NCBI GenBank assembly: GCA_900539175.1
Contig: UQAW01000015.1
Span: forward strand, 3,497-67,496
Origin: an uncultured Lachnospiraceae bacterium
GTDB taxonomy: Bacteria; Bacillota; Clostridia; Lachnospirales; Lachnospiraceae
Direction of reading: 5' to 3'
DNA: 64,000 bases
Position numbers and translations under genes: made by a program. A model generated the notes under the pieces. It saw only the letters and a list, made by a program, of their open reading frames with translations, made no database searches and had not been told where the DNA came from. Shown here piece by piece: positions 17,335 to 26,874 of this stretch (positions are counted from its first letter, which is position 1; every line of letters begins with the position of its first letter).

Positions 17335-19093
17335 AACAGGAATCATCTATGGAATCAACGGCCCTGTCATCTATCTGAAGGGGAATACCGGATTTAAGAT
17401 GTCCGAAATGGTATACGTGGGTAAAGAACGTCTGGTAGGCGAGGTCATCGGTCTGACCAAAGATACCACCACAATTCAGGTATTCGAAGAAACTACCGGC
17501 TTAAAACCGGGAGAAACTGTAACAGCCACCAGGGATGCCATCTCCGTAACCTTAGGTCCCGGAATCCTTGACAATATCTTTGACGGTATTGAGCGGCCTT
17601 TAAGCGAGATTGCCAGAGCATCCGGCAAATATATCACCCGCGGTGTCAATGTAGATTCTCTGGACACCGAAAAGCTCTGGGATGTACACATGACCGTAAC
17701 TGTCGGTCAGGAGCTTCTGGGCGGCATGGTTATTGCTGAAACTCAGGAAACCAAAACCATTGTCCACAAATCTATGGTTCCGCCTGATATCCATGGTATC
17801 GTTACCTGGACAGCGGAAGACGGAAAATATACCATCCTTGATCCGATCGTCAAACTGGAACTGGATGACGGAACTACAAAGGAACTGACCCTTTGTCAAA
17901 AATGGCCGATCCGTATCGCAAGACCTACATTAAAGCGCTACCCTGCCTCCGAACCTCTGGTTACCGGACAGCGTATCCTGGATACAATGTTCCCCATCGC
18001 CAAAGGCGGAACTGCTGCCGTACCGGGAGGCTTCGGAACAGGAAAGACCATGACTCAGCATCAGATTGCAAAATGGTCCAATGCTGATATTATCATCTAC
18101 ATCGGCTGCGGAGAACGGGGAAATGAAATGACTCAGGTTCTGGAAGAATTCTCCGAACTGGTGGACCCGAAAACCGGCAATCCTCTGATGCACCGTACCG
18201 CTCTGATTGCAAATACTTCCAATATGCCTGTAGCTGCCCGTGAGGCTTCTATCTATACCGGACTCACTCTGGCAGAATACTACAGAGATATGGGTTATGA
18301 CGTGGCAATCATGGCTGACTCTACCTCCCGCTGGGCGGAAGCCTTGCGTGAGTTGTCCGGCCGTCTGGAAGAGATGCCCGCTGAGGAAGGTTTCCCGGCT
18401 TATCTGGCTTCCCGGCTGTCCGCATTCTATGAGCGTGCCGGTATGATGCAGAACCTGAATGGCACGGAGGGAAGTGTATCCATCATCGGAGCCGTATCCC
18501 CTCAGGGCGGTGATTTCTCCGAACCTGTTACGATGAACACCAAACGTTTCGTACGCTGCTTCTGGGGATTGGATAAATCGCTGGCATATGCCCGTCATTT
18601 CCCTGCCATCCACTGGCTGACCAGCTATTCCGAATATTTAAACGACCTTGCACCCTGGTACAAGGACAATGTGAACAAGAACTTCGTCGATATGAGAAAT
18701 CAGTTAATGGCAATCCTGAACAGTGAAAGTTCCCTGATGGAAATCGTAAAACTGATCGGAAGTGACGTACTGCCCGATGATCAGAAACTGATTCTGGAAA
18801 TTGCCCGTGTCATCCGCCTGGGATTCCTGCAGCAGAATGCCTTCCACAAGGACGATACCTGTGTCTCTATGGAAAAACAGTTTAAGATGATGGAAATCAT
18901 CCTTTATCTGTATAAAAAATCGAAAGTGCTGGTTACCATGGGTATGCCCATGTCTGTGCTGAAAGAAGATACGATATTCGAAAAAATTATCGCAATCAAA
19001 TATGATATACCGAATGATAAATTAGAATTGTTCGATGATTACCGCAAAGCGGTTGACGAATTCTATGACAACGTATTGAAAAGAAACGGTTAA
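17327..19093 (+). CDS. ntpA: V-type ATPase catalytic subunit A
   Basis: The 588-residue nucleotide-hydrolysing subunit of the A3B3 head. The P-loop G-G-F-G-T-G-K-T is at residues 234-241, and the family's G-C-G-E-R-G-N-E-M follows near 264-272. The bulge-domain insertion typical of A/V-type A subunits lies between the N-terminal barrel and the P-loop. GGAGGTGTG precedes the ATG inside the end of subunit E, consistent with coupling. Confidence 0.97.
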   Translation: MNKTGIIYGINGPVIYLKGNTGFKMSEMVYVGKERLVGEVIGLTKDTTTIQVFEETTGLKPGETVTATRDAISVTLGPGILDNIFDGIERPLSEIARASGKYITRGVNVDSLDTEKLWDVHMTVTVGQELLGGMVIAETQETKTIVHKSMVPPDIHGIVTWTAEDGKYTILDPIVKLELDDGTTKELTLCQKWPIRIARPTLKRYPASEPLVTGQRILDTMFPIAKGGTAAVPGGFGTGKTMTQHQIAKWSNADIIIYIGCGERGNEMTQVLEEFSELVDPKTGNPLMHRTALIANTSNMPVAAREASIYTGLTLAEYYRDMGYDVAIMADSTSRWAEALRELSGRLEEMPAEEGFPAYLASRLSAFYERAGMMQNLNGTEGSVSIIGAVSPQGGDFSEPVTMNTKRFVRCFWGLDKSLAYARHFPAIHWLTSYSEYLNDLAPWYKDNVNKNFVDMRNQLMAILNSESSLMEIVKLIGSDVLPDDQKLILEIARVIRLGFLQQNAFHKDDTCVSMEKQFKMMEIILYLYKKSKVLVTMGMPMSVLKEDTIFEKIIAIKYDIPNDKLELFDDYRKAVDEFYDNVLKRNG

Positions 19094-19107
19094 GGAGGGG
19101 ACATCAT

Positions 19108-20529
19108 ATGGCAATCGAATATTTAGGCTTAAGTGAAATCAATGGACCCCTCGTGGTCCTGGAAGACGTCAAGGACGCATTCTTTGAAGAAATCGTAGAA
19201 TTTACCGTAGAAGGCAACCAGAAAAAATTAGGACGTATTACAGCCGTCTACGAAGATAAGGCTATTATCCAGGTCTTTGAGGGAACAGATAATATGTCTT
19301 TAAAAAACACCCATACCCGTCTGACGGGACATCCGATGGAAATCGCCCTGTCCGAAGAAATTCTGGGCCGGACATTTGACGGAATCGGCAAACCGATCGA
19401 CGGTCTGGGACCAATCACCGCAGACTATAAGGCAAATATCAACGGTCTGCCCCTGAATCCGGTGACCCGGCAGTATCCAAGGAACTATATCCGCACTGGT
19501 ATCTCCGCCATCGATGGTCTTACTACACTGATCCGTGGACAGAAACTTCCGATTTTCTCCGGAAATGGTCTGCCCCACGACGATCTGGCTGCCCAGATTG
19601 TACAGCAGGCTTCTCTGGGTGACAATACAGATGAAAAATTCGCTATTGTATTCGCCGCTATGGGTGTCAAGTATGATGTAGCTGAATTTTTCCGCCGTAC
19701 CTTTGAGGAAAGCGGTGTATCCGACCACGTAGTCATGTTCCTGAATCTGGCAAACGATCCCGTAGTGGAACGTCTGATTACCCCGAAAGTGGCACTGACT
19801 GCCGCAGAATACCTTGCATTTGAGAAGGGAATGCATATCCTGGTAATCCTGACGGACATCACCTCCTTCTGTGAAGCCATGCGTGAGGTATCTTCCTCAA
19901 AAGGCGAGATTCCTTCCCGTAAAGGTTATCCCGGATACTTGTACTCCGAACTGGCAACCCTTTACGAACGTGCCGGAATCGTAAGAGACGGAAAGGGTTC
20001 CGTAACCCAGATTCCGATTCTTACCATGCCCAATGACGATATCACCCATCCGATCCCTGACCTGACCGGTTACATCACCGAAGGCCAGATTGTACTGGAT
20101 CGTCAGCTTCACGGTCAGTCCATCTACCCGCCGATTAATGTACTGCCGTCCCTGTCCCGTCTGATGAAAGATGGTATCGGCGCCGGTTACACACGGGCAG
20201 ATCATCAGGATGTGGCAAATCAGCTCTTTTCCTGTTACGCTAAGGTAGGAGATGCAAGAGCACTGGCGTCTGTCATCGGTGAGGATGAACTTTCCCCGCT
20301 GGATAAACGTTATCTGATCTTCGGAAATGCCTTTGAGCATGAATTTGTCGGTCAGGGTATGGAAGAAAACCGTACCATTGAAGAAACCCTTGACATCGGC
20401 TGGCATCTGCTTGGAATCCTTCCAAGAGAGGAACTGGACCGAATCGATACCAAGATTCTGGATCAGTACTATCAGCCAACGGAAATTGATTTAACAGCCG
20501 AGGCAAAAGCCGAAGCGGAAAGTATGTAA
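19108..20529 (+). CDS. ntpB: V-type ATPase regulatory subunit B
   Basis: The 473-residue non-catalytic head subunit. It has the ATPase-family fold and the S-G-N-G-L-P-H segment but lacks a canonical P-loop GKT, as expected for B. The conserved D-I-T-S-F-C-E-A-M-R-E-V and R-K-G-Y-P-G-Y-L-Y-S blocks are visible. TAAGGAGGGG precedes the ATG, and 14 bases separate it from subunit A. Confidence 0.97.
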   Translation: MAIEYLGLSEINGPLVVLEDVKDAFFEEIVEFTVEGNQKKLGRITAVYEDKAIIQVFEGTDNMSLKNTHTRLTGHPMEIALSEEILGRTFDGIGKPIDGLGPITADYKANINGLPLNPVTRQYPRNYIRTGISAIDGLTTLIRGQKLPIFSGNGLPHDDLAAQIVQQASLGDNTDEKFAIVFAAMGVKYDVAEFFRRTFEESGVSDHVVMFLNLANDPVVERLITPKVALTAAEYLAFEKGMHILVILTDITSFCEAMREVSSSKGEIPSRKGYPGYLYSELATLYERAGIVRDGKGSVTQIPILTMPNDDITHPIPDLTGYITEGQIVLDRQLHGQSIYPPINVLPSLSRLMKDGIGAGYTRADHQDVANQLFSCYAKVGDARALASVIGEDELSPLDKRYLIFGNAFEHEFVGQGMEENRTIEETLDIGWHLLGILPREELDRIDTKILDQYYQPTEIDLTAEAKAEAESM

Positions 20530-20546
20530 CCGAAGGGAGGGATTAG

Positions 20547-21164
20547 ATGGATCCGAATACATTTCCCACAAAAGGGAATTTAATACTTGCAAAGAATTCA
20601 CTGTCCCTGGCACGTATGGGTTATGATCTGATGGATAAGAAGCGGAACATCCTGATCCGGGAAATGATGGATCTGATCGATCAGGCCAAGGATATCCAGT
20701 CCCAGATTGATGTGACCTTCCGTGAAGCATACGCCGCCCTCCAGATTGCAAATATGGAAAGCGGTATCAGCTATATACAGAGCATCTCTTATACGGTTCC
20801 TGAGGAAGAATCCATTCGTATTAAAACCCGAAGCATTATGGGTGTTGAGATTCCCCTTGTGGAATCCGACCCCTCGGGACAGAACCCTACGTATGCTTTC
20901 TATACTACCAAAGAATCTTTAGATAAAGCACGTATCGCCTTTGAAAAAGTAAAAGCTCTGACCATACGTCTCTCTATGGTCGAAAACTCCGCCTATCGAC
21001 TGGCTGTGGCGATTAAAAAGACGCAGAAACGTGCCAACGCACTGAAGAATATCACAATTCCTCACTACGTGCAGTTATCAAAGGACATTTCAGATGCTTT
21101 GGAAGAAAAAGAACGGGAAGAATTCACAAGACTGAAAGTCATCAAAAGAATGCAGCAAAAATAA
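20547..21164 (+). CDS. ntpD: V-type ATPase central stalk subunit D
   Basis: A 205-residue coiled-coil rotor shaft (gamma-like). Long N- and C-terminal helices flank a short middle region; the N-terminus P-T-K-G-N-L and the C-terminal R-V/A-N-A-L-K-N-I segment are diagnostic. It is the last gene of the operon. AGGGAGGG precedes the ATG, and a strong terminator follows at 21214. Confidence 0.95.
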   Translation: MDPNTFPTKGNLILAKNSLSLARMGYDLMDKKRNILIREMMDLIDQAKDIQSQIDVTFREAYAALQIANMESGISYIQSISYTVPEEESIRIKTRSIMGVEIPLVESDPSGQNPTYAFYTTKESLDKARIAFEKVKALTIRLSMVENSAYRLAVAIKKTQKRANALKNITIPHYVQLSKDISDALEEKEREEFTRLKVIKRMQQK

Positions 21165-21213
21165 ATATCTGCAAGTGGCTAGACAGAAATGTTTTCGACA
21201 ACTAGCACAAAAG

Positions 21214-21245
21214 AAAACCCCAGAAGTAGCGGCTTCTGGGGTTTT
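21214..21245 (+). terminator. Rho-independent terminator of the V-ATPase operon
   Basis: A perfect 13-bp stem (AAAACCCCAGAAG) with a six-base loop ending in TTTT, 50 bases after the subunit D stop. Confidence 0.9.
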
Positions 21246-21550
21246 CACTATGTGTCCCAATGGACATAAGTGCTTTACTGATAATATTATATTAACTCTT
21301 TTCAAAATTAATGTCAACCCTGTTTAAACTTCTTATCTGGTCAACCACCTTTAAATCTCATTTTCTTTATACAATCGCCACTTCAATTGTCTCTATTGTC
21401 TGAAAATATTCTATCATTTTTTGATATAATTTCATATATTTTGATTACTCGAATGTCAAGCATTTTTTACGATTTTTTTACATTTTTATGCGATTTATGA
21501 CTTCTCTACAAAACACCCGTTCTTTCAATTTCTTATGTAAATCACCGGAT
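21246..21550. other. A+T-rich gap without a gene
   Basis: About 300 bases of strongly A+T-rich DNA between the V-ATPase terminator and the DnaA-box cluster. I see no gene, RNA or clear repeat in it. Confidence 0.5.
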
Positions 21551-21646
21551 TTATCCTCAATTTTGGTGGATAATGTGGATAACTTGGTGTATAACTTTGA
21601 TTTCAGCCATTTTAAGCCGTTTTTCGTACTATAATCTTGTGGATAA
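21551..21646. promoter_or_regulatory. Cluster of DnaA-box-like nonamers
   Basis: Two perfect DnaA boxes (TGTGGATAA at 21574-21582 and 21638-21646) and three one-mismatch boxes (21551-21559, 21565-21573, 21586-21594) lie within 96 bases, next to very A+T-rich DNA. Two of them are arranged head to tail almost without a gap. No dnaA, dnaN or rpmH is nearby, and the flanking genes converge here, so this is better read as a DnaA-binding or titration site than as oriC. Confidence 0.55.
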
Positions 21647-21662
21647 CATTGTGGTTTATTTT

Positions 21663-21699
21663 TTTAGCGGAGCCTGTCTCATCGACAGATTCCGCTAAA
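21663..21699. other. Two-part hairpin beside the DnaA boxes
   Basis: TTTAGCGGA pairs with TCCGCTAAA, and an inner CTGTC/GACAG stem closes the loop. It lies 64 bases past the trxB stop. Neither strand has a run of T after the stem, so it is only a weak terminator candidate for trxB. Confidence 0.5.
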
Positions 21700-21762
21700 T
21701 CTTGTGCATTATGTCTAATTGCACACATTTTAATACAATTGAGAAAATTAAGAAAATTTCCT

Positions 21763-22683
21763 TTACCTATGGATCAGATAATTCTGTATTGACGTAATAC
21801 AGTTAGCCCCGTCTGCTGCTGCAGTAATAATCTGCCGAAGCTGTTTTGTCCGCACATCACCCGCTGCAAATACCCCGGGAATACTCGTTACACCATCTTC
21901 CCCTGCTTCGATATAACCGCCCTTGTCCATCTTTAACTGCGAAACTGCCAATTCACTGTTGGGCGTAATACCCACAGCAATAAAGCAGCCGTCCGCTTCC
22001 AACTCACGCACTTCATCCGTCACTACATTACGCACACGTACGCCTTTTACCTGGAATTCCCCCTGAATCTCTGTGACAACACTATTCCAAATCATCCGGA
22101 CATTATCAAGTGCAAACAATTTGTCCTGTAAAACACGGGCAGCACGCAATTCTTCCCTGCGGTGGATGACATACACCTCTTTGCATATTCTTGCCAGAAA
22201 AATTGCATCTTCCACCGCCACATCTCCGCCGCCGACAACAACCACTGTCTTATCTCTGAAAAATGCTCCGTCACAGGTAGCGCAATAAGACACCCCGCTG
22301 CCGGAAAGTTCCTGTTCTCCCGGCACTTCAAGCATACGATGCTTCGCACCTGTTGCAAGAAGAACTGTCTTCGCACGGTATTCCTGCTTATTCGTAATTA
22401 CATTCTTGATCTCACCTTCCAAACGCAATTCCTGCGCTCTTTCCTGTACAAAGACAGCTCCCATCTTCTCCGCATGTTCCCGCATCCTGCTGCCAAGATC
22501 CATACCGCTGATTCCCGGAAGCCCTGGATAATTATCCACCTCATACGTATTAACCATCTGACCTCCGCTCATATAATTAGCTTCTATAAGAATCGAAGAT
22601 AGTTTTGCCCGCTGGGCATAAATTGCCGCGCTAAGTCCCGCCGGACCGGAACCTATTATAATCACATCATACATTTTCTCCAT
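21763..22683 (-). CDS. trxB: Thioredoxin reductase (NADPH/FAD)
   Basis: About 306 residues. The FAD-binding G-S-G-P-A-G-L-S is near the N-terminus, the redox pair C-A-T-C at about 134-137, the NAD(P)H-binding G-G-G-D-V-A-V-E near 156-163, and the C-terminal G-V-F-A-A-G-D-V-R FAD motif is present. It reduces thioredoxin. The start is placed at 22683 (M-E-K-M-Y-D-V); an ATG three codons later with a nearby GGAG is equally plausible. Confidence 0.95.
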   Translation of the reverse strand: MEKMYDVIIIGSGPAGLSAAIYAQRAKLSSILIEANYMSGGQMVNTYEVDNYPGLPGISGMDLGSRMREHAEKMGAVFVQERAQELRLEGEIKNVITNKQEYRAKTVLLATGAKHRMLEVPGEQELSGSGVSYCATCDGAFFRDKTVVVVGGGDVAVEDAIFLARICKEVYVIHRREELRAARVLQDKLFALDNVRMIWNSVVTEIQGEFQVKGVRVRNVVTDEVRELEADGCFIAVGITPNSELAVSQLKMDKGGYIEAGEDGVTSIPGVFAAGDVRTKQLRQIITAAADGANCITSIQNYLIHR

Positions 22684-22760
22684 CCTGCCACATACTCCTT
22701 TTCTAAACACGCTCTGATATTTTCAGATCTTCTGATTTGTTCCTCCATCAATAAGTATCA

Positions 22761-24074
22761 CTATATCCCTGTTCCTGCATCGTCAGCATCCCGTACTTCC
22801 GGACTCGCTTCCGTTCCCGCATCATTCAATGGGGTCTCCTCCGCTGTTTCCTGATTATGCACCACCTTAATCTGACGCACCAGGTGAAGTACCTGGTCAA
22901 TCGTCACCTGTGTATAGTCCAGATGTCCTTCCCCTGCATAAAATGTGTAGATATCATACTTATTATCCGTATCTTCTGTTTTTTCATACGTCTGTCCTTC
23001 AGCCGCCGAAAGGAATCGCTCCTCATCCATACCCAGCGTAATTCCTCCTGCAACTGTGATCGGTACCTTCGTTGTGTCCAGATCTCCGTACAGCGTTGTT
23101 ACGAAACAATTTCGGATCGTCGTAGCATCTTTACCATAATTATGGACAATCGCATAAAGCTTCTGACCGCCTTTTTCCAGAGTTACATAACCGTATTTTC
23201 CATTTTTCACAGCCGCATCTGATTCTTCCTTGTTGATCTGCCACCCATTCGCTGTAAAACTGGATACCGGAGCCGGAAGTTTGTAATACGCACCATCATA
23301 CAGGACTATGAACTCCTGCAGCTGATTCCCCTCCGTCTCCGGCGCAATATATGCTCTCACCTCAGGTGTCGGATCATCACTGACATTTTCCAGTTCCTCT
23401 TCCCCCTCCGGATTCCGGAAATTCTGAAGATTCAGTTCTGTCAGAACCCCGGTTTCCTCATTGAATCCCAGCCTTACACTGCGGTTTATCCCATACTCAT
23501 AGGTGAGAAAGATTTCTTTTCCTTCTTCATATCGGTCAATGGGAAGACCATAAACAGCAGTTACCTCTTCCTCTGTAGATTTCTGGAACACAAGATTTCC
23601 CGGAAGGTTTACATAAATCCCCTGACTCTCAGCACTGGAAGCATCTATGTGAATTCCTGCCACATAACACTTGGATATGGCAGTTTCCCGGGAATTCGGA
23701 TTCATAAGATCCACGTATAAAACATTTCCCTCCTGTTCAAATTTTTCATTTTCCAAATAGGTTTCCGCTCCTACTGTAACCGTATCGTCACCGTCATACT
23801 CCCAGCCAAGACTGATAAAATCCTCATAAGATACCGGCATTTTATAAACTTCACCCCAGATCGCAATAGTGAATGATGACATTTCTTCGGGAAGTTCCAC
23901 CTGATAATCCGGGATATCCTCCCCGGGAAATTCCTCGTCCAGTTCATCGGCAGGTTCCTCATCCTCCAATAGGGAAGAAGAGTTTGTCCCGATTGGTATC
24001 TCCTCCTTTTTTTCTTCACAGCCTGTCATAGCCAATGCCGCAATCAGGCATAACCCCCATGCATAACGTTTCAT
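22761..24074 (-). CDS. Lipoprotein of unknown function with an internal repeat
   Basis: 437 residues. The signal peptide ends in a lipobox with Cys19 (A-M-T-G-C), so the protein should be membrane-anchored outside the cell. A Glu/Asp-rich linker (about 20-60) follows. Two related halves are visible, each starting near a Y-K-(M/L)-P-x-x-x-x-x-F/S-F segment and ending in a T-x-x-x-C-(Y/F)-V strand, near 75-160 and 260-350. The C-terminus is acidic. I do not recognise the family. It diverges from the DUF885 gene at 24242. Confidence 0.7.
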   Translation of the reverse strand: MKRYAWGLCLIAALAMTGCEEKKEEIPIGTNSSSLLEDEEPADELDEEFPGEDIPDYQVELPEEMSSFTIAIWGEVYKMPVSYEDFISLGWEYDGDDTVTVGAETYLENEKFEQEGNVLYVDLMNPNSRETAISKCYVAGIHIDASSAESQGIYVNLPGNLVFQKSTEEEVTAVYGLPIDRYEEGKEIFLTYEYGINRSVRLGFNEETGVLTELNLQNFRNPEGEEELENVSDDPTPEVRAYIAPETEGNQLQEFIVLYDGAYYKLPAPVSSFTANGWQINKEESDAAVKNGKYGYVTLEKGGQKLYAIVHNYGKDATTIRNCFVTTLYGDLDTTKVPITVAGGITLGMDEERFLSAAEGQTYEKTEDTDNKYDIYTFYAGEGHLDYTQVTIDQVLHLVRQIKVVHNQETAEETPLNDAGTEASPEVRDADDAGTGI

Positions 24075-24241
24075 CTTTTATCCCTCTTTCAAATTCAGAA
24101 ATCAGTGAACAACACTCTGTTGCATACCTCCATAGTTACAGATATTTTAGCACACTTAACTGTACTTTCCAATCCTGATTCCACATAAACTATTGAGAAG
24201 AGCTACATGAAAGGATACGGATCTCTATTCCGTGGTGATTT

Positions 24242-25987
24242 ATGAAACTTTTATCCCATTCGAAAAAACGGCTTGCTGTTCTTCTCACGCTTCCGGCTGC
24301 CGCTGTTCTTATCGCTGCTGTTCTTCTGCTGCCGCAAAGCTTCTCAGAAAATAAACGATTTGAAACATTTACAGAAGACTTATTCCGGTCAGAAGTCTGT
24401 TCCTCCACGATCAATCTACATTATACTCTGGCAGAACCAGCTTCCTGTGACATCTCCGAATATCCTATCACCTTTGGTTCAGTCGCCTCCAAAGATACAG
24501 CCGCTTACCATGCCTTACTGGAAAATCACGCTGCAGTATTATCTTCTTTTCAAAAGGATAAACTCTCGAAAACAAATCAACTCACATTATCTATTCTGGA
24601 ACAGAATTGCCAGGCGGCGCTTCACTGTCCGGAAGCTTTCTATCTGCAGGAACCCTTAAGTCCATCTCTCGGAATCCAGGCACAGCTTCCTGTGCTTCTT
24701 GCCGAATATACCTTCCGGAATAAACAGGACGTTCTGGATTACCTTCAGCTTCTGAAAACACTTCCGGAATATTTTCAACAGATTCTCTCCCTTGAAAAAG
24801 AAAAATCCGCCAAAGGTCTTTTTATGAATGATAAAGCCGTGGATGGCGTAATTGCCCAATGCCGTTCTTTTATCGAACATCCGGATGCCAATTACCTGCT
24901 TCCTGTATTCAACGAAAAACTGAAAGAACTATCCTCGCTGACAGACGAAGAGCGCTCCTCCTGCCAGACCTTACATAATAAATTGATTACAAGTGCAGTC
25001 ATTCCTGCTTATCAGCAGTTAATCGACGGACTTACAACCCTGAAAGGCACCGGACGCAACGAACGTGGTCTGTCCTATTACCCTGGCGGACGCTCTTATT
25101 ACACCTATCTTCTGCGAACCCAGGTAGGCACCGAAGATTCCGCCCCTGTTCTGGAACAGCGGCTTTACCGCCAATTGGCGGCTGATTCCCAGGAAATGCA
25201 GGAGATTCTGAAAGCAAACCCTTCCCTTCGTTTCTCCTCCGAAGATACCGTTGCACAAGATATTCAGGAACCCTCCCAGATTCTGGAACAGCTCCAGAAC
25301 CGTATGGCTGATGATTTTCCCAATCTGCCGGATACTGCCTATGAAGTCAAATACGTACATGAAGATCTCCAGGAATTCTTAAGTCCTGCCTTTTACCTGA
25401 CACCCCCGGTAGATACCAACAGTCCCAACGCAATCTACATCAATCCTCACTCGAATATGGCGGGAACAGAACTTTTTACAACGCTTGCCCATGAAGGATT
25501 TCCGGGACATCTCTATCAGACCATCTACTTTTCTGAGACCAATCCTCCCTTAATCCGCCACCTCTATTCTCCGGGAGGTTATATCGAAGGATGGGCCACT
25601 TATATTGAATCCTACGCCTATACCTATGCGGATGGTCCACAGGACCAGAATCGTCTGTTATGGCTGAATCGTTCTATGAATCTCTGTCTTTATTCACTCA
25701 TGGATGTGGGAATTCACTATCACGGCTGGACAGAAGAACAGAACGCCCTCTTTCTGGCCAGATTCGGGATTACCGATTCTGATACTGCTGCAGAAATCTA
25801 TGAATATATCCTGGAAACTCCTGCGAACTACCTCAAATACTATTATGGTTACCTGAATTTTCTGGATATCCGAACGGCTTGTCAGGAAGCAGAAGGTTCC
25901 GACTTTAACCTAAAAGAATTTCACCAGAAAATTCTCGAATTAGGGCCCATGCCCTTCTCCATTCTCCGGGAAGAGATGCTTGCTTAA
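24242..25987 (+). CDS. DUF885-family metallopeptidase-like protein
   Basis: A 581-residue protein with an N-terminal signal anchor (about 11-32). The DUF885 hallmark H-E-G-F-P-G-H is at 417-423. With the downstream glutamate in G-W-A-T-Y-I-E-S (around 452-459) it forms a zinc-site pattern like that of M32/M3-type peptidases. It is probably an extracytoplasmic peptidase; the substrate is unknown. GGTGAT shortly before the ATG serves as the ribosome site. A hairpin follows the stop. Confidence 0.82.
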   Translation: MKLLSHSKKRLAVLLTLPAAAVLIAAVLLLPQSFSENKRFETFTEDLFRSEVCSSTINLHYTLAEPASCDISEYPITFGSVASKDTAAYHALLENHAAVLSSFQKDKLSKTNQLTLSILEQNCQAALHCPEAFYLQEPLSPSLGIQAQLPVLLAEYTFRNKQDVLDYLQLLKTLPEYFQQILSLEKEKSAKGLFMNDKAVDGVIAQCRSFIEHPDANYLLPVFNEKLKELSSLTDEERSSCQTLHNKLITSAVIPAYQQLIDGLTTLKGTGRNERGLSYYPGGRSYYTYLLRTQVGTEDSAPVLEQRLYRQLAADSQEMQEILKANPSLRFSSEDTVAQDIQEPSQILEQLQNRMADDFPNLPDTAYEVKYVHEDLQEFLSPAFYLTPPVDTNSPNAIYINPHSNMAGTELFTTLAHEGFPGHLYQTIYFSETNPPLIRHLYSPGGYIEGWATYIESYAYTYADGPQDQNRLLWLNRSMNLCLYSLMDVGIHYHGWTEEQNALFLARFGITDSDTAAEIYEYILETPANYLKYYYGYLNFLDIRTACQEAEGSDFNLKEFHQKILELGPMPFSILREEMLA

Positions 25988-25993
25988 AGGAAA

Positions 25994-26026
25994 GGCCCCT
26001 CGTGGGTATGTCACTCACGAGAGGCC
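25994..26026 (+). terminator. Hairpin terminator after the DUF885 gene
   Basis: An imperfect stem of GGCC plus CTCGTG pairing with CACGAG plus GGCC, with one bulge on each side, followed by a T-rich stretch. It begins seven bases after the stop and may also serve the rubredoxin gene arriving from the other strand. Confidence 0.65.
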
Positions 26027-26042
26027 GTCCATGTTTCTTCTC

Positions 26043-26204
26043 TTATTCTTCTTCCTCAAAAGCATCTTTCCCTAAGCCACAGAGAGGACATACCCAGTCA
26101 TCCGGAATATCCTCAAAAGCAGTACCAGGCTCGATTCCGCCGTCCGGATCGCCCACTTCAGGATCATACACATAACCACATGTTTCACATACATATTTTT
26201 TCAT
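26043..26204 (-). CDS. Rubredoxin
   Basis: A 53-residue one-iron electron carrier, easily missed because of its size. The frame translates to the family pattern with two iron ligand pairs, C6-x-x-C9-G-Y and C39-P-x-C42-G, plus the conserved Y-D-P-x-x-G-D-P-D-G-G-I-x-P-G-T and D-W-V-C-P. AAAAGGAGAG precedes the ATG. In anaerobes rubredoxin feeds electrons to oxidative-stress enzymes; no such partner is adjacent here. Confidence 0.97.
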   Translation of the reverse strand: MKKYVCETCGYVYDPEVGDPDGGIEPGTAFEDIPDDWVCPLCGLGKDAFEEEE

Positions 26205-26319
26205 GTTATTATCTCTCCTTTTATAATAATAGTACTTATTACTACTTTAGATCATATCCCATTCTTCTGCCTGTGTCAATAGTATCTTATAGAAAATTCC
26301 GCTCTTTTGCATCTCCTGT

Positions 26320-26874
26320 TTATTGGATTTTATAAAACAATCCGGTTTCCTCGACAACAAAATAACCGCCTTCATATACTTTCAATGTGAATTCTGAGGA
26401 ACCGCTGCAGTGATATTCATGATATCGTTCTTCTTCCTCCGGTTGATAATCTGCGGAAACTGCTTTTTCCAACATGTGAATCAACTGTTTCCGTTCTTCC
26501 TCATCTATACTGCCGCCTGTTTCATCAATAATAGTCGTATTTTCCTCTTTTACACATCCGATCACAGCATCCAATGTAAGGATTACCGTTCCGCTTACAG
26601 GAGTCTGATCCTCTGTCTTCCCATGCAGGACCCCATTTTCTATCTGAACATCCGGCTGAGTTTTGCCAATATTCAGGTTTCGGACAAGAATGCCTCCCAC
26701 TGTACACAGGACAACTGCTGCTGCGACAACTCCATATCTGACCCATACAGGTCCACGTTTTGCCGGCACATGCTCCGATGTCATTGTCTTCAGACTTTTT
26801 ATGAATTCTTCATCCGGATTTATTTGATCCGTTTCTTTGGAAAAATCCTCGAAAAATTTTTTCTCATCCCACAT
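26320..26874 (-). CDS. Putative anti-sigma factor
   Basis: About 184 residues. The N-terminal cytoplasmic part (1-50) would contact the sigma factor, one transmembrane helix lies at about 47-66 (V-V-A-A-A-V-V-L-C-T-V-G-G-I), and an extracytoplasmic C-terminal domain follows. The start at 26874 is nine bases after GGAGG; an ATG two codons earlier is too close to it. It overlaps the sigma gene end by 11 bases, so the two are translationally coupled. It has no recognisable zinc-binding (ZAS) motif, so the assignment rests on topology and context. Confidence 0.7.
   Translation of the reverse strand: MWDEKKFFEDFSKETDQINPDEEFIKSLKTMTSEHVPAKRGPVWVRYGVVAAAVVLCTVGGILVRNLNIGKTQPDVQIENGVLHGKTEDQTPVSGTVILTLDAVIGCVKEENTTIIDETGGSIDEEERKQLIHMLEKAVSADYQPEEEERYHEYHCSGSSEFTLKVYEGGYFVVEETGLFYKIQ

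Noticed and set aside
21551..21699. Chromosome replication origin
   Set aside because: DnaA boxes and A+T-rich DNA are present, but dnaA, dnaN and rpmH are absent and the flanking genes converge, opposite to the usual layout.
26320..26874. Anti-sigma factor with a zinc-binding ZAS motif
   Set aside because: The H-x3-C-x2-C pattern is absent; the assignment rests on topology and coupling only.
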